A stretch of 64,000 nucleotides of DNA, taken from assembly GCF_023073415.1 (NCBI RefSeq), contig NZ_JADPJL010000082.1:1-64000 (forward strand), read 5' to 3'. Below the pieces are notes generated by a model. It saw nothing but the letters and a program-made list of their open reading frames with translations. It searched no databases and had not been told where the DNA came from. A program made the position numbers and the translations under genes. Source of the DNA: Bradyrhizobium sp. 190 (GTDB taxonomy: Bacteria > Pseudomonadota > Alphaproteobacteria > Rhizobiales > Xanthobacteraceae). Positions 60,446 to 64,000 of the stretch are shown one piece after another; within the stretch, counting starts at the first letter, position 1, and every line of letters starts with the position of its first letter.

Positions 60446-61067
60446 TCCCGGACTCCCGCGCCACCGCCAAACACCCGGCCTGCAGGAGGGTCTCTTTTGA
60501 GAACCCGCCAGTTAGAACGCCTCCTGCAGCCGTGCCTGTCCCTTGGGCCGCTTCCGCATCGTAGGGTGTATCGCCGATCATCACGACCTCCGATCCCGGG
60601 AGACCAAGCTTTCTTAAAGCCAAACCCACCAATCGGGGATCTGGCTTTCCATGCTCTACGTCATCGCCGCAAGCCATAGCGTCTATCAGATCGTTTACGT
60701 TCAGAAGCGCCAAGTACCGTCTCAGTTCAGGCCCCTTGCAGTCCGTGGCGAGCGCGATCTTGGCGCCATCTTTCTTCAAAGCCTGGAACATTTCTCGCAC
60801 TTCGGGGAATGCTTTGATGCCGCTCAGATAGGTTTTTCGGTAGTGCGAAGCCCGGTTAGTTAGCACCTTCTTGCGCGTCGGCTCATTGAAGCCCGGAGCA
60901 AGCAGTTGCAGCGCCTGATCACCATCGAGGCCGACATAGAGTTGCGAGGTCTCGTATGGAATGGTTAGCCCAAAGTCAGCCAAGGACATCTGCAGGCTAA
61001 AAATTGTCTGAGGCACGCAGTCGACGAGCGTGCCTTCCACGTCGAAGATGTAACCGGCAGAGTGCAT
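60345..61067 (-). CDS. HAD-family hydrolase (phosphatase-like)
   Basis: A HAD-superfamily enzyme of about 240 residues. The nucleophile motif is IFDVEGTLVDC, a variant in which the second aspartate of DXDGT is Glu. The cap has FGLTIPYETSQLYVGLDGDQ, motif II is ALATDCKG, the lysine and motif IV are in HGKPDPRLVGLAL and VMIGDTPYDAEAAQ. GGAGG lies four bases upstream of ATG 61067. The last 30 codons (after CLAVARESG) do not look like the family and overlap the next gene, so the true C-terminus has been lost. Confidence 0.8.
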   Translation of the reverse strand: MHSAGYIFDVEGTLVDCVPQTIFSLQMSLADFGLTIPYETSQLYVGLDGDQALQLLAPGFNEPTRKKVLTNRASHYRKTYLSGIKAFPEVREMFQALKKDGAKIALATDCKGPELRRYLALLNVNDLIDAMACGDDVEHGKPDPRLVGLALRKLGLPGSEVVMIGDTPYDAEAAQGTGTAAGGVLTGGFSKETLLQAGCLAVARESGTRGECRKCRPRRGSRHRQRKHRHRGTGRRCSVK

Positions 61068-61337
61068 GGAACCTCCGAAACACAAACGCGCCCGGCCCCG
61101 CATCGTTTCAAAAATTTCACGGAGCGTGCCGTCCCGAGATGACCATTGGTGGCTTTGTGGCTCGAAAGTGTGCCCGCCGAGAAAGGCGCTCACAGGATCA
61201 GGACGCCCAAAGTGCCACGGCGCGTGATTGCGCCGGCAGACGCAGAACCTGAGTCGCGGCGGTGCGGTGGGATCGACCGCCATCACCCGACACAGTTCAA
61301 GCGAACGAGTTGAGAAGGGCTTCAGTCCCTCGCTGGA

Positions 61338-61763
61338 TCACCGCTCCTCGTCCGGATGCACCCACTTGTAGGGCGTGACCTCGCGGGCCTCGGTCAGCTT
61401 AATTATGCGGACCGGCGGCGCCGAGCGACCTTTCCGACAGGACCGGCACTTCAGTGAGGCTTCCAGCTTCCATATGGGCGTGTCCCGCGGCCGACGGATG
61501 GCGTAGAGCGGCAGGCTCGCCCGCGTCTTGCAGCGATTGCATTCGACCTCGAGCCAGCCTAGGCCGCCGTCGAGGCATTGGCCGATGGTAGGGGACGGCT
61601 GCGCGGGTCCGCCGTAGCCCTCCATGCGGATCGACCATGCTTCGGCCTCGGCGCGATCGGCTTCGCGGGCGGCCTTCCTGGCTTCTTCCCGGGCGCTCTT
61701 GGCGCGAATGTCGGCGCCCATGATCCGGCCGCCCCAGATTACCTCGCGCGATTTGGTGCTCAT
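61338..61763 (-). CDS. Conserved zinc-ribbon protein, 141 aa
   Basis: The product has a charged helix (REEARKAAREADRAEAEAWS), then a zinc ribbon of two Cys-X2-Cys knuckles: LEVECNRCKTRASLPLYAIR and SLKCRSCRKGRSAPPVRIIK. The C-terminus is TPYKWVHPDEER. This protein type is common in Bradyrhizobium and Methylobacterium, frequently in variable regions, with no assigned function. It may bind nucleic acid. ATG 61763 is clear; the neighbouring phosphatase cluster is on the same strand 271 bases away. Confidence 0.75.
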   Translation of the reverse strand: MSTKSREVIWGGRIMGADIRAKSAREEARKAAREADRAEAEAWSIRMEGYGGPAQPSPTIGQCLDGGLGWLEVECNRCKTRASLPLYAIRRPRDTPIWKLEASLKCRSCRKGRSAPPVRIIKLTEAREVTPYKWVHPDEER

Positions 61764-61931
61764 AGCCGGCCATTACAGCGCCACCGCCCCGGACTCGCAA
61801 TCCACGACCCCTTGCGGCGATCATCAGGTGGGGCGCTTCCGCTTGGTCAAGCCACCGCCGCGCTATCGGGAAAATGTTGCAATCATTGGAACTCCGGACA
61901 CGGCGAGGCGTCGATTCCTCGCTTCCGGCCG

Positions 61932-62309
61932 ATGCCCCCAAAGCCCCCCTGGCTGGAAGAAAACCTGCCTCCAGGTTGGCGGCCCCAGCCTGAAAACCTG
62001 GGCCGTTTTGGCTCGCTGGATGGTGGAATGCCCATGCACTTCAGCCGCATTGCTCCCGCGACACAGGAGCTGGAGATTCGGCAGAGGCTCATGCTGGCAT
62101 CGTTGGAATTACCGCATTGGCTGATGATCGCAGGGGCCTTGCTGGTGGTCGCTGGCTTTATTGGTCTCCTAATCAGCGGGAAGAAAGTGGACGAAATTGA
62201 TCCACCTCCCGACGAGCCGACCGATACTCCTGGCCAGCAGATGCGGCCATTGCCAAGCCTTCTCGACTCCAGGCCAAAGAACAGCGAAAACGGCCTCACG
62301 CCGACATAG
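61932..62309 (+). CDS. Hypothetical single-pass membrane protein, 125 aa
   Basis: The product starts MPPKPPWLEENLPPGWRPQP, continues with a hydrophilic part, has one membrane helix (HWLMIAGALLVVAGFIGLLI) near residue 80, and ends with a polar tail (EIDPPPDEPTDTPGQQMRPL). The frame is open upstream to 61578, but ATG 61932 gives the natural start. Function unknown. Confidence 0.55.
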   Translation: MPPKPPWLEENLPPGWRPQPENLGRFGSLDGGMPMHFSRIAPATQELEIRQRLMLASLELPHWLMIAGALLVVAGFIGLLISGKKVDEIDPPPDEPTDTPGQQMRPLPSLLDSRPKNSENGLTPT

Positions 62310-62346
62310 AGGCTGGGGCCATTCCTCATTCAAGCGGCCAGGAACA

Positions 62347-62371
62347 GGAACGAAAGCAATGAGCGGCTGTT
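62347..62371 (+). promoter_or_regulatory. EcfG-type promoter of the small exported protein gene
   Basis: GGAAC at 62347-62351, 16 bases, TGTT at 62368-62371, 41 bases before ATG 62412. Confidence 0.55.
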
Positions 62372-62411
62372 TTCCTTGGGTGAAACAAACAAAACCTAGG
62401 GAGATCATTTA

Positions 62412-62708
62412 ATGAAGAAGATAATGTTGGCTTCGGTCTGCATCTTGGCACTCGCTTCCCCTACGGCCTTCGCGCAGACCGCTCAGCCCAGCGGCGGTGC
62501 GTCGAGCCAAGGCAATGTTGGACCAGGCGCGTCGGAGGGCGCGATGAAGGACGGCACCGGCACCATGAACAAAGGCACCACCGGGGCTAGCAGACCGTCG
62601 CCCGGAGGAGACGCCAGCACTTCCGGCGCAGACACCGCGGCCGGCGTCAAAAACACGGGCACTGCCACCACACCGGGTGCCGTAAAGGACGGCGTAAACA
62701 AACAGTAG
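62412..62708 (+). CDS. Small exported Gly/Ser/Thr-rich protein, 98 aa
   Basis: A signal peptide (MKKIMLASVCILALASPTAF, cut after AQ) is followed by a disordered chain rich in Gly, Ala, Ser and Thr: GGASSQGNVGPGASEGAMKD, KGTTGASRPSPGGDASTSGA and TATTPGAVKDGVNKQ. Similar short exported proteins are abundant in Bradyrhizobium. An EcfG-type promoter and a downstream terminator make a complete small transcription unit. Confidence 0.75.
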   Translation: MKKIMLASVCILALASPTAFAQTAQPSGGASSQGNVGPGASEGAMKDGTGTMNKGTTGASRPSPGGDASTSGADTAAGVKNTGTATTPGAVKDGVNKQ

Positions 62709-62719
62709 AGACGCTGTAA

Positions 62720-62750
62720 GAGGCCGCCCGTTGGGGCGGCCTCAATCTTG
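62720..62750 (+). terminator. Terminator hairpin after the small exported protein gene
   Basis: Perfect ten-base stem GAGGCCGCCC / GGGCGGCCTC with a GTTG loop, 12 bases after the stop at 62708; followed by AATCTTG, so only a weak T tract. Confidence 0.75.
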
Positions 62751-63001
62751 AGAAAAGGGTCCGCCCAGAATCCCGCGAACCGCCGCCCGAGCAGGGCAAG
62801 GCACACGCTCACCCCGAAAACAGGTGCGGTCGAACAGAGTCCTGGGTGCAAAGTGGACTAACGAACGGCACTTCACGCCCATAGAATTACTGTTGCGCCA
62901 CGGTCGGCACAGCGCGATACGGCTACAACTCACCAACGGCGCCCGACCCGCTTACGGCTTCTGCCAGCTTTTCCTCACGGTCCTGCGATCCGAATTACTT
63001 T

Positions 63002-63286
63002 TCATCCTTTTCGTTTCTTGGTCTGGCGTGCTTGCGTCGGCAGGGCTACCGGTTGTGCCGGCTGATCCAGTTGTTCCGGCTGGGCCCCCTCCACCGGCGG
63101 CACCTGTGCCGCCAGCACCGGCCGCTCCGCCACCTGCGCTGCCGGCACCAGCGCCCCCGCTACCTGCGCCGCCCCGGCGCCCGCGCCTGCTCCGCCCGCA
63201 CCCCCAGCCCCTCCTGCACCTTGGGCGACAGCCAACGTTGAGCCCAGCGCAAAGAACAATGCTACCGCGATCGCTGATACTTTCAT
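63002..63286 (-). CDS. Small exported low-complexity protein, 94 aa
   Basis: A signal peptide (MKVSAIAVALFFALGSTLAV, cut near AQ) is followed by a Gly-Ala run (GAGGAGGAGGAGAGAGAAQ). Repeats of the type (V/L)(P/L)AAQV then follow, with a basic end TKKRKG. AAGGAG lies seven bases before ATG 63286. The complementary frame is a Pro-rich shadow. Function unknown; it resembles other disordered envelope proteins in Bradyrhizobium. Confidence 0.7.
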   Translation of the reverse strand: MKVSAIAVALFFALGSTLAVAQGAGGAGGAGGAGAGAGAAQVAGALVPAAQVAERPVLAAQVPPVEGAQPEQLDQPAQPVALPTQARQTKKRKG

Positions 63287-63451
63287 GGTCGTTCTCCTTG
63301 TACCGTGGAAGCACCGGCAATTTTTTTTGACGCTGCCTTCGTTCCTATTATTTCTGCGGCGAAATGCGCCGATCGCGAATCCGCGCGATAGGAACCATTC
63401 TTCGCGGGGAGCTTAAGCCAGTGAGAGCAGCATCGCGCCCCGGAGGACGAC

Positions 63452-63637
63452 ATGACATCAAATCCAAGGAAACCACTACAGCCCGAAGATTTCCCCGTTG
63501 ATGTCAAAGGTCAGAAGATCAAGAAGCAGGACGGCACTCCCATTGCAGATGCGGAGGATCCCATCGTTGCTGACGAAATCGCAGAGCGCCTGAACGATGA
63601 TGAAGCCAGGCGCGAAGAAGACAAGTGGTCAGCCTGA
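63452..63637 (+). CDS. Conserved small acidic protein, 61 aa
   Basis: The product starts MTSNPRKPLQPEDFPVDVKG, then QKIKKQDGTPIADAEDPIVA and DEIAERLNDDEARREEDKWS. The pattern K.QDGTPIA.A......A.DIAERLNEDE is familiar from a short Rhizobiales family. GGAGGAC precedes the ATG. The PilZ gene begins two bases downstream of its stop, suggesting one transcript. Confidence 0.75.
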   Translation: MTSNPRKPLQPEDFPVDVKGQKIKKQDGTPIADAEDPIVADEIAERLNDDEARREEDKWSA

Positions 63638-63639
63638 TT

Positions 63640-63837
63640 ATGAAAGGCACCATTGAATTTGGCGGGCAAGTGGCTGCCTGTGTCATTCGCAACCATTCCG
63701 AGACCGGGGCCGCCTTAGAGCTATCCGGCAGAATCGAGCTTCCAGCGCAATTTACATTGCTGGTCACCTCAGACCGCATCAAATGCATAGCAATTTGGCG
63801 TACGGGAAAAATGATCGGAGTCAAGTTCCTCTTATAA
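63640..63837 (+). CDS. PilZ-domain protein, short
   Basis: A 65-residue protein: MKGTIEFGGQVAACVIRNHS, then ETGAALELSGRIELPAQFTL, and KCIAIWRTGKMIGVKF. NHSETGAALEL is a PilZ core (usually N-[LS]S-X-G-[AG]). The N-terminal RXXXR arm that contacts cyclic-di-GMP is missing, so nucleotide binding is uncertain. It follows the small acidic protein by two bases. Confidence 0.75.
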   Translation: MKGTIEFGGQVAACVIRNHSETGAALELSGRIELPAQFTLLVTSDRIKCIAIWRTGKMIGVKFLL

Positions 63838-63925
63838 GTCGCGGGGCATAAAAATGGCCCGGCGCAAACCGTGCACCGAGGCCATATGCAATCAACAACG
63901 GCGTCGTAATTCGGCGAGTGACTAT

Positions 63926-64000
63926 TTACTTTTTGAGGTCATCGGCAGCATCACGCGCCGCGTCCTTTACGTCACCCGCAACATTGTGGGCGCTACCCTT
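63926..64000 (-). CDS. CsbD-like general stress protein, 3' end only
   Basis: Only the last 24 codons are in the window: KGSAHNVAGDVKDAARDAAD then DLKK and a stop. The repeated G.....A.GD.KDA pattern is that of CsbD-family stress proteins. The gene starts beyond the right edge. Confidence 0.6.
   Translation of the reverse strand, partial: KGSAHNVAGDVKDAARDAADDLKK

Noticed and set aside
62824..63330. Proline-rich 168-codon plus-strand frame
   Set aside because: Antisense of the Gly/Ala-rich exported protein at 63002-63286, which has a signal peptide and ribosome site.
1..64000. CRISPR arrays, rRNA genes, riboswitches, defence islands
   Set aside because: No regularly spaced 25-40-base repeats, no rRNA-like sequence, no recognisable riboswitch core and no restriction or toxin-antitoxin pair that I can support. 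The XRE-type gene at 42544 has no intact partner.

Overview
The window looks like an accessory (island) part of a Bradyrhizobium-type alphaproteobacterial chromosome (Nitrobacteraceae). The signs are GC-rich codons, an alphaproteobacterial porin, DUF6894/DUF3606/DUF892/DUF2934 proteins, phasins, a PEP-CTERM protein, a TTGAT-N4-ATCAA (FixK/FNR) site and many small proteins of a kind I associate with that group. There is no rRNA operon, intact tRNA, ribosomal gene or CRISPR array. Coding density is low, and remnants and short dispersed repeats are common.

Layout. 1-5 kb: 5' part of a porin (minus strand), small conserved genes and a Crp/Fnr regulator. 5-10 kb: two divergent response regulators around a FixK-like box, an IS1182-family element, a MarR regulator and a frameshifted FixJ-type regulator. 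10-15 kb: IS91 remnant, small conserved genes, a PEP-CTERM protein and a PAP2 phosphatase. 15-29.4 kb: glycosyltransferase operon, alpha/beta hydrolase, phasin, HWE kinase with a single-domain response regulator, and a five-gene envelope operon (DUF3618 protein to YihY/BrkB). At about 29.42 kb an FAD oxidoreductase is cut off, and a transfer module follows (TraD, TraC, oriT-like site, TraA relaxase, AlpA regulator, large serine recombinase) to about 36.8 kb. 37.3-39.6 kb: a Gfo/Idh/MocA oxidoreductase and a TIM-barrel isomerase. 40-43 kb: a tRNA-Lys 3' fragment and phage- or plasmid-like small genes, several broken. 43-64 kb: a second stress block with phasins, a ParA ATPase, two DUF892 proteins, alcohol dehydrogenase, AI-2E transporter, GlsB/YeaQ protein, GlgX, NAD(P)HX dehydratase, phosphatases and small secreted or stress proteins, ending in a partial CsbD-like gene.

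Unifying signal. At least ten genes or operons carry GGAAC-N16/17-(C/T)GTT 23-90 nt upstream of the start. This is the promoter form of EcfG, the alphaproteobacterial general-stress sigma factor. Both stress blocks therefore look like one EcfG regulon, later split by the transfer module. No ecfG, phyR or nepR lies inside the window, but an HWE-type kinase with a single-domain receiver does.

Quality warning. Many apparent frameshifts are repaired by adding back one base inside a run of identical bases. GlgX alone needs four such repairs. I read most of these as probable assembly errors rather than gene decay, except where a gene is also truncated.
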